Source: Pisaster brevispinus
Taxonomy: Eukaryota > Echinodermata > Asteroidea > Forcipulatida > Asteriidae
Length of the DNA stretch: 64,000 nt
Direction: 5' to 3'
Assembly (NCBI GenBank): GCA_023634235.1
Contig: JAMKCF010000012.1
Location: forward strand, 2,339,001-2,403,000
This document shows positions 1-12,600 of the stretch, in pieces; within the stretch, counting starts at the first letter, position 1; the number at the start of each line of letters is the position of its first letter. The notes beneath the pieces were generated by a model. It saw nothing but the letters and a program-made list of their open reading frames with translations. It searched no databases and had not been told where the DNA came from. A program made the position numbers and the translations under genes.

Positions 1-1923
1 AAAGCCAAAAAGTATGTTTAGGTCAGAATTTCCGAGCTCCAAATTCAACACTATTTTGTTCAATAATTGTCTAACATTATTACAAACTGTGGCTATCTGT
101 TTTAGCTTTGCATTTATGGCTTCCCATAGTTTTCCAACCGTGGTTGGCAATTTAAAACTCGGGCTGTGACGTTGCAATAGAAAGGTCTATCGACTTCACC
201 ACGCCACCATCTTAGCGGTAAAACGAAGATGACACAATGGAAAATGCCAAGACATGCGCGGGGCACGGGATGAGCCCAAAGGCAACCCTTTTTCCCCTTT
301 TGTCCAGGGTGCCCTACTCACATGACGTCATGTGCAAAAGGTCTACAAGCCGGACATGATCTTTGGCCCTGCGTAGAAGGGCTGACCTACTGTACATATA
401 GTATAGATTTTTATAGACGTTTCAGGTTATTTAGTAAAACATTTTTAAAGAAAATATTGGAATCAAATCAGAACAGAGAAGTGGGAGTTTCATGGTTGAT
501 AAGCTAAACTTGTTGCAACTGGTCATCACACCCGATGCTGACATTTTCCGAAGGTCAAATTTAGTACAGAGTATTACCTCTTAAAGTTAACATGTCCAAA
601 CTTCGTGAACAACAAAACTGTAATGAACAATTATGAAATGCGCATTTACACAGATTCTGGGGAAACTGATTTATATGTAGATATATTCACTTGAGCAACA
701 CACACTTTATACCAAAGAGTCAAGGAAAATACACTTGATGCAATGGCAATAGGAAAAAGCAACTTTCATGGGATGGAATTTGGCTTCTTGATTCACTGAC
801 GTCTAACCTTCAAATGACACTGCGTTCTCACGCAGCCAAATCAGATGTAAAATAAAAATAAAACAAATATTGTTTGTATGTTGCCTCCACCCAACAAATC
901 AGCACTTTGCTGTTTTTTGTTTGTTAGAAAGATGCCTACTTTTAGCAGTTAAGGCAAGGACAAACAAAACGACGACGAGGAGATTATTTCACAGAAAATT
1001 TAAGGTTAAACTGATGGAATTTAGAAGTGACATCACTGGGCAAGACAAACAAATGTCGTTTTTAACTTGCATATATCAAATTACCATAACTGAGTGTTTT
1101 GCATTATAGCCATACAAGATACCACTATTGTTTCTTTACATCAAAAAAAGGACACATCAAAAAAGGACAGTGAAACTAAGGACTAGTATACATTCAATTT
1201 CAAAAGCAAATTTGCTAACAATTTCAGTTCATTCAGAAACTTGTTTTTTTCCTGGAACTCATCAATATTCTGGCCTGATGCAGTCTTGCACTTGACCAAG
1301 TAGAATTGATTTTGTTTCAAAGTTTATTAAAATAGTTTGGGAAAAAAAACCCTACCCAAACCATAGAGTACTTTACTATCCAAAGCTAGAGCAGTTTGTT
1401 TAAAGAATATTGTATTTCCGCAGACTTAGACAAAAAGTGTTTTTGCATTTTGTTACATCTTTATAGAAAAGCTGGGGAATACTTGGGATGTCATAGTATG
1501 AAAAGTTTATCAATGCCTCAAAATGGCGGCTATACTTAAAAAAAAAGTTTTTGTTTTTGATTTATTATGTTTTGTTGGCACATTGGCCCAAAACTAGCGT
1601 TTAGACCAATATACTTGTACTAGGCCATGCCCAAGGATGAACTAGATCGGGTACACACGAAGCATGTGTTCATTCAGTGCAGTGTGGTAATCAGTCATGC
1701 TTGCCAACTGTCCGTGACAAAAATCATGCTGAAAATGGCCTAGGTATATTGCATGTAGCTAAATGTTGTCTTTTCTTTGTTTCATTTTGTTGGTTTGTTT
1801 TTGTTTGTTTGGGGGGGGGGGGAGGGTGTTGAATTAGGGAGTTCTTATATCGTCACTGTTTCCACAAAGAGCCAGTCATGTCAAAGGCATAATTAAGAGT
1901 TACATTTTTACACTGTGGTTAGC
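1..1923. other. Non-coding sequence downstream of BTRC
   Basis: No gene recognised. About 306-345 carries a GCCCTACTCA-CATGACGTCATGTGC block that recurs near 20868-20900 inside BTRC intron 2, so it is a short dispersed repeat. AT-rich otherwise, with a G-run at 1811-1822. Minus-strand AATAAA hexamers at 1328-1323 and 1566-1561 could serve the BTRC 3' UTR but are too far to assign. Confidence 0.6.
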
Positions 1924-2720
1924 TTAAAGGGACACGTTGCCTTGGATTGGCCGATTCCGGCAAAAAAAGCGTTTGTTATGAAATGAATATGGTTGAAAAG
2001 ATGTTTTAAAAGTAGAATAAAATGATCCACACAAATGTGCCTCAAAATTGTGTGGTTTTCCTTATACTTCATGAACTATCACTGTCCGCCATTTTGTTGA
2101 GTAAGATTTTAGACTCCCCAAAATGGCAGTATTAGTTCACAAAGTAAACGGAAAATCACACAATTTCGAGGCAAATTTGTGTGGATCATTATATCTACTT
2201 TTCAAACATCTTTCCGACATATTCATTTCATTTCATTCCATAATGAACGCTTTTTATAGCCCAAATCGCCCAACCCAAGGCAACGTATCCCTTTAATACT
2301 GCAAATATGCAATACTAAAGCCACGGTTAGTTTAAGACCTCTCATATGATTCTGTAAAGTTCAACCTCTCCACTGACCAAAAATGTTGGCTATTTGCCAT
2401 TAGTAATTAGTCACAGATATGCGTCTCTTGGTGAAAACCTCAGAAGTGAGATGACCTACTTATCTGCCCATCTAAACAACACGATTTTACAGGAAAGGGA
2501 CCACATGTCACATGATCATGCGCCCACTGACATACATGGCTCTTCGTGAAACTTGAAAGAAAACCAAAAAAAAAAAACCAAAACGATTTGCCATAAATTT
2601 ACGCTCTTCTGATGCCTTGTAATTACATGCATCTTTGAGGATGTGTGGCTCTTCGTGAAAACGCAACATGCAATTATTGAGATATGGGCCCCTGACTGTA
2701 TTAACCAATAATTTGTGACG
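1840..2720. repeat. Dispersed repeat A, copy 1 (split by the TTAA MITE)
   Basis: Sequence from the ATCGTCACTGTTTCC block through the GTGGCTCTTCGTGAAAACGC block recurs at 14330-14830 in the same orientation and at 48165-48535 inverted. Copies share TTCAACCTCTCCACTGACCA-like and GTGAGATGACCTAC blocks. No coding potential seen. Confidence 0.75.
1928..2292. mobile_element. TTAA-flanked hairpin MITE (piggyBac-like target site)
   Basis: About 365 bp with long imperfect terminal inverted repeats: left AGGGACACGTTGCCTTGGAT and right end reading AGGGATACGTTGCCTTGGGT on the other strand. The inverted similarity continues through most of each half. TTAA flanks it on both sides (1924-1927, 2293-2296). 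It interrupts a dispersed repeat whose other two copies lack it. Too short to encode a transposase. TTAA duplication is typical of piggyBac elements, so that class is inferred. Confidence 0.85.
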
Positions 2721-3467
2721 ATATGTCTAGAATCAGGGGACAAATTTCACAGAGGTGCTTTAAAAAGCACAAAAACAAAATTCAGTCGCTTCTTTGCAGA
2801 GCAGACATTACCCGGGAAGCTGCCACAAATAATATACATCGTAGGGCGTTTTGACTGCGTAACGAGTTTTCCCAAACGAGCCGCGTCTTCGCTCTGCTCA
2901 CCAGTTTCGAGTTCTCAGCTGAGGTTGAGTAGCCTGGAGCATCACATCCTGAGTATTGCTGGAATGTTCACCCTTTAAATGAGTTGTTACGGCCGGGTAC
3001 CGGTATGCACATAAATCACACACAGTGAGGGCGCTCTTCACCTCCGTTCACTTTCACGATTCAAACGCACATGCTGAACGGTTGTCGTACGAGGCCCCCG
3101 AGACTTATCATACATCCATAACAGAAATACATTATGATACAGATATTCACACATTATAATACACGTTAAAGTCTGTGTAAAGAGCGCCCTCTTGTGATTT
3201 CTGCCGAGTAGCCCATCTCTTACTTGGGGGAAACTCACAAGTAGGACTGACAAATTAAACTTGTCATAGGTATATATCACAACCAAAAATGAAAAAAAAA
3301 GAAGTAAACCACTATATGGTACACCGATTGAGCTATACGTACAAAAACATCTTCTTGAGTTTCGTAATATTAAACTGCAATCATGTAAAAAGTCCAGAAT
3401 ACCTTGCCAAAAAATCTCTCCTTTTGTGTACATTTTGAACTACGTAAGGGTGGGGTTGGCGACGCCC
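2721..3467. other. BTRC 3' UTR and flank
   Basis: Directly downstream of the BTRC stop codon on the minus strand, so likely part of its 3' UTR. No repeat or other gene recognised here. Confidence 0.5.
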
Positions 3468-3641
3468 CTACCGCGTGACGTAGGTGTATGATCGGGAAGG
3501 GGATTTAGCACTGCTGGAGAGTGGCGGGTTGTCGGTGGGGGGTACATCTAAGAAATCCCAGATGAGAATCGTGTCATCGTGGGAACTGCTGACAATTTGG
3601 AACTCGTCAAACTGTAGTCTGAATACACGGCCAGTGTGCTC
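3468..3641 (-). CDS. BTRC: BTRC exon 12 (WD repeat 7 and C-terminus)
   Basis: Fifty-seven codons and a [38 protein letters not shown], then a Ser/Pro-rich tail ending SRSYTYVTR, comparable to the vertebrate SRTYTYISR end. The following 3' UTR extends toward lower coordinates; no polyadenylation signal could be chosen confidently. Confidence 0.97.
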   Translation of the reverse strand, partial: EHTGRVFRLQFDEFQIVSSSHDDTILIWDFLDVPPTDNPPLSSSAKSPSRSYTYVTR

Positions 3642-6600
3642 CTACAAAAAAATGAAGAAAAAAAACCGAAAAAAAACAACATACAGTTAACAAAACCTGG
3701 GGCATTTTTAACTTCCTTGTTTAAAGCACATTGATGGCCTACTCTTTAAATTGTCCCAAGAACACCCTCTTTTTGATGTTTTTATCCGTTGTAGTAATTT
3801 CCTTTGCTGGTAATTTAATTGTTGTCAATATAACACTTTATAATAATTTAAAAAAAAATAAAACCCAGAAAAAACTAAAAATGCTTTCTACGATAACATT
3901 GAAATGTTTTCTTATTTTTACTAAAATCAAAACTTTCTCAGGACTAGGTTTTTAAAGATTTGGTCAAACGAAGAGGATTGGATTGAAATGTTTTACTAGT
4001 AATGTTCTACAACTTACACGTACCTTCCCTGTGATTAAAAAAGAAAAATGATAGCCAAGTAGGTAGAGCCCATTAATCCAGAGGTTACAGGTGCAAATCC
4101 TGCTGTAGTCTATTTGTATTTGTTCACCCCAGAAGTAATTCAAATTTACCCAGTCAGTTCCGCCTATGATTTTATTACTTTGTATTTGAAATAAAAAAAA
4201 GCCGCTCGCTCTAGTCAATTTTTTCCTCGTTCAATCCCAAATTAATTTGAATGTTTCCAGTCAGTTTTCCTTGTGGTTTTTACTTCATTTTTTGAAACAA
4301 AAAAATCACATCTCCTTCAGGTGATCTCTCTCCCCCTGCAGTTTCCCAGGTTGTATCCTAAAAATGGGTGTGATCCCTGGCTACAAGGCAGTTACAGGTT
4401 GAACGGCTTCTGACAAGCACCCCCCGAACAAAGATATTGACAAAATAGGAAAAACCGCCAACATTAGGGTTGGATGGCTCAGTTGGTGGAGTGCCGTCAC
4501 GTTAATCCGGAGGTCGCAGGTTCAAATCCTACCCCAACCTCTTTATCTTTGTTCAAGTCAAAATAAATTTAAAATTAACCCAGTCAGTTACCCTTGTGGC
4601 TTATTATTTTACATATTTAAAAAAAATAAAATAAAAAAATAGAATTGAAGACCTTTGTCTAATCTTACCACTAGTGTCCGTAGACAGAGAGTTCCGGAAG
4701 TGGCTCTTGGGTCAAGCGCTGCTTGGAGATCCCATACTTTGATTTTACTGTCAACAAGAAAATATCACAGAAAATGAGCCAAGAACAACTGATGTACTTC
4801 AAAAGTCTGCTGCCACCTAGTGTCAATAAATGTCCCATCAGATCCAATTATTAAAATGCATTTAATGAACAAATACTACAGTTTTTCTTAACCCTCTCTT
4901 TGGCAAATTGTTTTGACATAAACATTTGCTGGTGACCGCATTGCTTGACTAATCAATCCTCAAGCACACATTCACACACAATAGAAAGCTTTTGTATAAA
5001 AGCCGTTTTTACAAACTCTATTATCACCATGAAGACACTGTTTAACATCAAAAATAAGTAATACAAAATGTCTTATATATTTACTTCCCTTTCATCTAAA
5101 AAGAAAAGAAAGGGTTTTTCAAATGCTGACAGCAAAGTTTAAAAGAATTATGCAACACAAACATTTGTGTAGCCTGCGAGAAACACTCTACTAGGGTCGG
5201 AGCGTCAGGCCCTTAACTATTTTTGTGCCTTTACACAATATATAGGTCCTTTTGAATGGTTGGTTTACTTGACTAACGACAAGGAAAATACATGCAAATA
5301 CACACAAAATAGACAAATAGACAGAAAACAGCATTAACAGACATTTGTTTGCCGAGGACAGCACAACAGTGTCAAAGACTCATTTTCATTGTGGTCCTCT
5401 ATTTTCTCGAAAATGAATAAATCGGGCCAACAAACAGACAATAAAGGCGGCAATAAAAAGCAACATATTAAAACTGGCTGTTTGTACAATTAACATAAGT
5501 TGAGTTTAAATGCATGTCCAATATTCATATTCCACACAGGTAAAGGACACCTTTTGAGACAAAAAACCTGTTTCCCAGATAGGCGTTTGACCCATGGGAT
5601 GGGGAAGGGGAGCAATCGCCCTCCCAGACATGTGCAAAACAGTGGGGAAAGTTCGGGCACAGAAAAAAAGAAAAAAAGAAAAAAAAGAAAGAAAAAGAAG
5701 AACAAACAACAACAAAATGGGCAGAGAAAGCAAAAAAGAAACTGGTACATGTATTTCTATCTGTGCACAATTTGGGGGCGAATAAACCCCTCTACCCCGC
5801 CTACAACCAAAGAGTTCCTTTACGCCAATGGTTTTCTGTCTGTGCAGGTTTCACAGCTCAATACAATTTTTCCACAAAAACATTGTTAGGTCAACAGTAA
5901 CTAGCGGCTATCTTCGTCTAGAATTATAACGGGAACATTTATAATAACAAAGCAGCCCCACTATCCCAAGCCCCCCCCCTCCCCTGGACAATCCCAACGA
6001 GGCTGTCTCTATCAGTATCAGATTCAATTTCCCTATGTGTCATTTGTTGTCGTCAATCTAGATATTTGACAAGGGTAAGCAGGGAGGGGGGTAGTTCTTT
6101 ATGATCAACTACTCCTATATCGTCATCCCCGAGCCCACAGGAGTCATGAGTCACTCTTACTTAGACTCTAAACCCACTCCTCAAGAAAACCTCAGAGGGG
6201 GGGGGGTTTCCTAGGAACCTCAAAAAGGGGGGGTTGTTGTTTCCATAGCAGCCAGGAAATGCCCAGGTGCAATTTAACAAAGACACAGGATCCTAAATGA
6301 CCACTCTTTATCCCCCACTCTGCTGCCAATCTGGCTAGTAACTGTCACATCGCTGTCATTTCCTCTCCCGGTGACGTGACTTCAACCAATGATCACACTT
6401 GGCCACGAATGTCAAATGTGTGAACTTGACTCGGTGCCAGGAGTCTGACATTATTCCGAGAGGTGCGCACAGTGGCGCAACCACGTGCTGTGGGTTATCA
6501 AGCACTTCCATCTGTGAGGGCAAGTGAAGATAACAAGGCACTAAGGTAGTTTGTGTGTTGAGCAAGTGCCAAGTCATACACACACTCAGTGCATAGAAAT

Positions 6601-9600
6601 CGCTTAAAGGTGCCACCTCATTGCGGTTTCGCTGAACAATTCCATACACCACATTCATCATATGACTCCCTCTGTAGGCCACTTCATGTATATGGAGTTG
6701 TAGACACCATGCAACCCAATTCAAAGAAGCCAGGCCTGGAATTACACGGAGGCCATGGCCTCTGCTGCCCTGATCTTGGCCTTGGGTGCCCCCTACAAAA
6801 GTTTCCCATAGACTTAATGATTTCACAGTGGAAGTGCCCCTTTGCAAAATGAAAATGGCCTTCTCAAAGATGAAATTCCACGCCTGAAGAAGTGTAAACT
6901 TTCTGAAGTACTGTAATCTCTGTTGGTTTTGCACACAAGTTGCCTGCACAAACTCTTTTTGACCTACAAGTTGTTTTTGACAAAGATACCATTTGTCAAA
7001 TTCTTTGGCATGGGATGGCAGTAGTTGGCTTCTTAGTAAACCATTAAACTAGCGCTACAAGGTCATTAACTGCAATTTCATATCCGTAATAACCAAAAGG
7101 GAGTCATGTGAGAAATTGGCATCAATGTAAAGAAATATATCAAAATCCACAAGTAAGAGTTCTTCTTGGAAACTGAATGTTTCTTTTTGCCAAACTAATT
7201 CTTTGGAGACCACTCTTGATCAATTAACTCCATTTACCAGGAGCTCCACAAATATGCAAAAGCAATTGTATGAAATGCATACAAACTGCATTCACAATGT
7301 TATAGTCCGGAGCCGACGACATGTTTGTCGACTCAACTCAACAAGGACACACAATCTCATGGAAAAAACCACTCATATTAAGTACTTCCTGATATGGGCA
7401 CTCATTGTCACTTCACTCCCCCCACAGATTCCAACTTGATAGGGCAATGTTGAATCAGTGATGGGGGCGAGAGGAGGGATGGGGGGGGGGTTGGGTTTGG
7501 GGATTGTAGATATTAGACTCACCCATCATAAGCTCCGCTGACAATACGCTTGTTGTCAAAGCGAATGCACCGCACTAGCTCTTCGTGACCTTCTAAGACT
7601 CTCAGACAGGCACCACATTCGATGTCCCATAACCTGCAGAGGTAGAAACAGCGCATTCATGTCATGAATGCGATCAAGAAAGAGTTCTACAACAACAGCT
7701 TTAAATAAGAATATGGGAGGCTAATCATCCTTATTCATAGCTGAGAAGTTGAACTGCGACGGACGTGGCTACGTCGTGTTAAGAGCTGCAGGCATGCAAG
7801 AGCGCCTTTAGCAGCCAACCACATCAATCCTTAATCTTAATCATCAATCTTAATCTCATAATTATGTAAAGCTTGACAAATTATAAATAGAGTACATAGG
7901 GAGGTAAGGTTAGGGCTTGCTTTTACTGAAGAACAATATTTAGAAATGTCTTTCCGAAAACCACAGCCATGCTAGCCTACTTGCGTGGGACTCGAACCCA
8001 AACAAAATTAAGATTATACGCTTTTAATTGATTTGTTTTCTTCAAATTCCTAATATTATCGGTTTGCTTTCCAAACAGCTTGTTTATAAATGGAAGGGTA
8101 TAACATTTTTCTAAAAAGCAAACTGGAAATCTGTTCAGGTATTGTTACGGTTTTGTGGGAGCAAGTCAAATCATGTGGCGAGTGGTTGCGGAGCGGTCAA
8201 GCGCACAGGATTCAAGCTCAGGGCCCAATTTCATAACGCCTGTAAGCAAACAAATTTGCTAAGCACAGACAAATCTTGCTTAGCAGAAACAGGTTACCAG
8301 CCAACATTCCATAAAGTTTACATTGTTGCCACTGGTACCCCGCTCATTTCTTGCCAAGTATAGAAATTTGCCAAGCAGATTTTTCTGCTTAACGGCTTTA
8401 TGAAATTGGGCACTGGTGTTTCTGCTCAGCAGAGCGTGGGTTTGAGTCCGGTCCAGACACTTGTGTCCTTGAGCAAGACACTTCACCATTATTGGTTTGT
8501 CTATCAGATGGGACATCAGCCGTAGGTTCTGTGTGTTGCGTAGTGCTTGTAAAAGAACCCAAAACATTTATTGTTGAGAGAAGGGGATTGCCGCGGTGTC
8601 TTTTGTTATGATTGGCTGCAGACTGCGCCACAGCACCTTGTAAACTGTTACATGGTGCCATGTAAATAAATGGATCTTATATTTCGAAACATACCATACC
8701 TTTTAGGAAAAATAATAAGTGCTTTGAGGAGGCCCTCACAGGTGTTATAAAGCACTGATAAAGTTCTATGTATTTTTATTATAGTTCCAAATTTACTGTG
8801 CAGTCTTAGTTGTTGATAACCTTAGGTAGTATGACCTTACAAGTACGAAGCCAACATTGTTGTTACAAACATGTAAACTGCAAGAAAATATCCCTGCCTA
8901 TCTACTACCCCCCATTACCCCTCTTCTTACTCGGTAAACATGGAACCTCTGTGTCAGTAGACCATGTAACCTTTGTTAACAAAAACAGTGCCCTTGTACA
9001 TTCCAGGGCCTTCCTGTAGGCAAGATACTACACTGGTTATATGGGAACTTGTAAATTTTGTGTCATAGTTCCCACATAAGTTCAAGAGTTATAAAAAAAA
9101 CCAAACAGCTGTACAAGTTTTAAGATGTGCCCTGTTTATTCATATAAAATGTTGATAAAAATAAGACAGTGCACTCTCCATAAAATATACCAGATTTTAT
9201 GTCACCTTCCATTGGGCCGTGTACAAATTGTGCCTGCAGGAAGTCCAGGCTCTGTGGCTCTTTTGTAAACATGTGCCGTCACAGGTCACATTGTCTATAC
9301 TACATTGCTAAGGTTTCTCTGAAGCAAAGAGATATGACAAAATAAATCAATTCACTTGCACTTGTATGTTGAGCAGACCGGTTGCCCTTTGGGGGGGTTT
9401 GCGAATTGAAAAAATAGCCCGGAGTAATTTTCCGGAGAATTAGAAAAACGAGGTTTCTAAAATGATTCATCCCAAGTTTCAGATGAGGTCACTTTGATCA
9501 AACTGGGATCCCTGCCAAAATTGTCGAGAAAGAACTGAAAGGCATGACACAATAAATCTTTGACGACAGACGAGAATGTTTTTTTTTTTTTATGCAATTC

Positions 9601-12600
9601 ACTCCTACAGAAACCTTTTGAGGATTTAAGAGAAAAAAAAGTTGGGGTGGAGGGGGGGGGGGGGGAGGGGGAGCCTGTAAAGGGTCAGTGAAATATTGCT
9701 GAACATTTGCTTCATAAATACCGAGCAGGAAACCAGTCACAAGCAGTGACACTACATGGCATTGTGGCCGGTAACCTATTCCTGTTCTGGGCAGTTTGAT
9801 AATACTCAGCTGGAAAAAATTTCATAAGAAAGTGCATTTGACTGAAACCGTCTCAGAAACTAACGGCTGGTTCTCCAAACATGCGTTTGAAAAATAGGCC
9901 GCTGTTAGCATCACCCCTTAGCAACAGGCTTTGGCCCAAGCAACCAATTTCGACACAGCCTGATGTTGTCATCAGTTGTACAAGAACTGTCCAGTTCAAC
10001 TTTGACTGAAAAGAATTTGTATACAAAAAGGCAGTCCTCAACCAATTCTTTAGAGCAGAAATGTTTTCATTTATTTATTTTCTTTAGTTGGTGGGGTGGG
10101 GGGGGGGGGGGGGTTGCACGAATATTCATGATATGTAGTAAAAATCTCACAATTGACACTTCAAGGCAGCCTAATTATTGCAATTGCAGGGCACCTGCTA
10201 ATCTCCCACTTAATTGTCAACTCTCAGGCACCATTCTGTAATTGCTTCTGTGATGGCAAAACAGCTTCCCTGGGGAGATGCAAATGTTTCTACTACCGGC
10301 TTCGAGAACTACAAGGCCCAATTTCAAGCCTGTATGCAAAAAGCTTCTTATTCGCTTACAGTGTAGGCCTTAGTAGAATGTTCATCTCATAATGCTAACT
10401 GTACTACAAGGCAACATAAACATATCCATGTACAGTTAGTTAGTTGATCAACTAGCACTGAAAAATGTCAGCATGAAAGGTGTAGGCTTATTGTACATAG
10501 TAATAATACAAAACTCTTAAAAAGCACTTCATCACACTCGAGAGCATCTCAAAGCACTCATTATTTTTTCTACAAGGTATGTGGAGCTATGTTTGAACTA
10601 TAAGACCCATCTGTTCACACAGCACAATGTAACAGTTTACATGGTGCTCAGCGCAATCTGCACCCAACTATACCAGAACACGCTGGGGCAAACCTCCTTC
10701 TCATAACGGTAAGTGCGGGTCCTCTCATATGCATTATTTGGTTATTTATTACACATCCAACAGCACAATTATATAACAGGATGAATATGAAATGAGAAGC
10801 AATGTTCAGTTTTAGATGTGGGAGGAAAAACCCCCAACGGGGAAACCCACGAAGTCAGGTTACATGTGGAGACTGAAAACACAATTCACATACAAGGCTG
10901 TGGTCTGTAGTGGGATTCGAACCAAGGTCCACACAGGTGAAAGGTAGGGAAAGAATCCACTGAGCCAACCTGATCCCACAACATAGGGGTCCAACAGCTT
11001 TACATCCCATCCAAAGGAAGAAGCAACAGCGGCCAAGTGACTTTCTTAAGGACACAAGTGTCGAGGCCGGGACTCGAACCCACACATTGCCGATCAGAAA
11101 CACAAGAGCTCGAGTCTGGTGCACTTGACCGCTCAGCTACAACAGACCACAAGTTAGCGCAGTATGCAAAATGTGGTCACCGAGTACAGAAACTACTCAC
11201 TAAAGATAACAATGTCAGACTAACAACTAATTCAGAATTGAAAACATCAAACTAAGACATATATCCAATTGACTAACCTGATTGTATTATCTGATGAACC
11301 ACTGACAACCAATCTATCTCTGTATTGTAGGCAAGCAATACCCCGTCTGTGGCCGTTCAATGTCCGAACGAACTCACATGTTGATGTGTTCCATACCTAT
11401 CAATGACAAAAACGATTAGTTGAGCTCAAAACTGAAAGTGACTGATAATTTCCATTTCTTTGTTTGATTTCACAGAATAGAAAGCTCCAAAGTGGCTGGA
11501 AATTGAAAGTCTGGGAATAACCATTGCCCTTACGGGGAAACTGGTCCCCCTGGTATAAAAACAAAACATAAACAAAACAAATTTAAATCATTTTGTTTTA
11601 CCCTTAGGAGCCAGAAACGGCTTGTATCAAAATGCCCTTAGCGACTGCTAATGGCTGCGGGATCTGACCTGCCTTCAATCAAAAGGTCAAAATAAAGGTC
11701 ATAACCTGAATTCACATTTTCATACAATGTTGTCCATGTTGACATCTATATTTGTAAAACAAAAACCAAGTTTCTGTTTCATATTAACTTGTCACACTTT
11801 TACAAGATTTTTTTTTTTTAAAACTCAACAATATAAGCCATGTCTATATTAGCCATCACTGCTGTTTCTTTCAATGTCTGCAAAAAATTATATGATATAC
11901 CGCCCGCACAGATCCTTTTACATTTGAATGGTGGAACACGTCATGTGTCATCCTTATTTTGCAAGGTACACTGCCGCGACGCTCTTAAATTTAATATAGG
12001 AGTCCATAATGGATAACTATAGGACACTTCAGATATTTCACAGCGTCGTTTCCAAAAAAGCCGTACCCCGCCTGTTTGTCCATACAAGGCAAGGTCATGT
12101 CACGGAAGAGTATGGGGTGGACAAAGTTTCTGGTCTTCTCGGGGAAATCTGTTTTTTTCCATTTCACTCCCCTTCACCTCATGAATTGGAAGAGTCCAGA
12201 TTTCACTTTGTATATATTCTGTGGCAATGCACTCATATTATGCATTCAATACTTTGTATAATAAGCCCCATATTAACATGCAAAAATTCAATGACAAAAC
12301 ATAAGTTTGTATTCTTGTTTTCACTAAAAGCGTACCACTGAATTTGATAAAATAGCATCGATGAGACTCCCCTGCCCCAATCACCATTCACTCAGAGAAT
12401 TTGTACTCAACAGAACTGAAAGTTATTTATCAGAGTGAAAGTCCACATTTGAAGAAAACCACAAGACCAACCGGATTTGTCCAGTCATGCGTTTACTGGC
12501 CTGATGCTAAAATGACTGGCCTCGGGCCGGCGGTCCAGCGTGAATTTCAAGCCCTGACTAGGTATTTTGTTTAGCAATCATGACATACCTTGATAGTTCT

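Larger units (their letters stand above)
7634..11277. other. BTRC intron 9, repeat-rich
   Basis: No gene. Holds a SINE interrupted by a MITE (8182-8690), one copy of dispersed repeat C (8958-9310), homopolymer G runs (9651-9667, 10091-10112) and a second SINE in reverse (about 10979-11150) next to another tRNA-like block with GGGATTCGAACC at about 10906-10975. Confidence 0.6.

Noticed and set aside
5490..5889. Overlapping open frames of 75-129 codons on both strands
   Set aside because: They exist because of the A/G-rich tract at 5663-5727 (Lys/Arg on one strand, Phe/Leu on the other). No similarity, no splice context; intron sequence of BTRC.
6356..6949. 197-codon minus-strand open frame, the longest in the window
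   Set aside because: It runs through a family B MITE, has no domain, and lies in BTRC intron 10; long only by chance.
9650..9668. Long G homopolymers (also 1811, 6197, 10091, 30235, 58566)
   Set aside because: Simple-sequence runs common in such genomes; not evidence of regulatory G-quadruplexes without conserved spacing.
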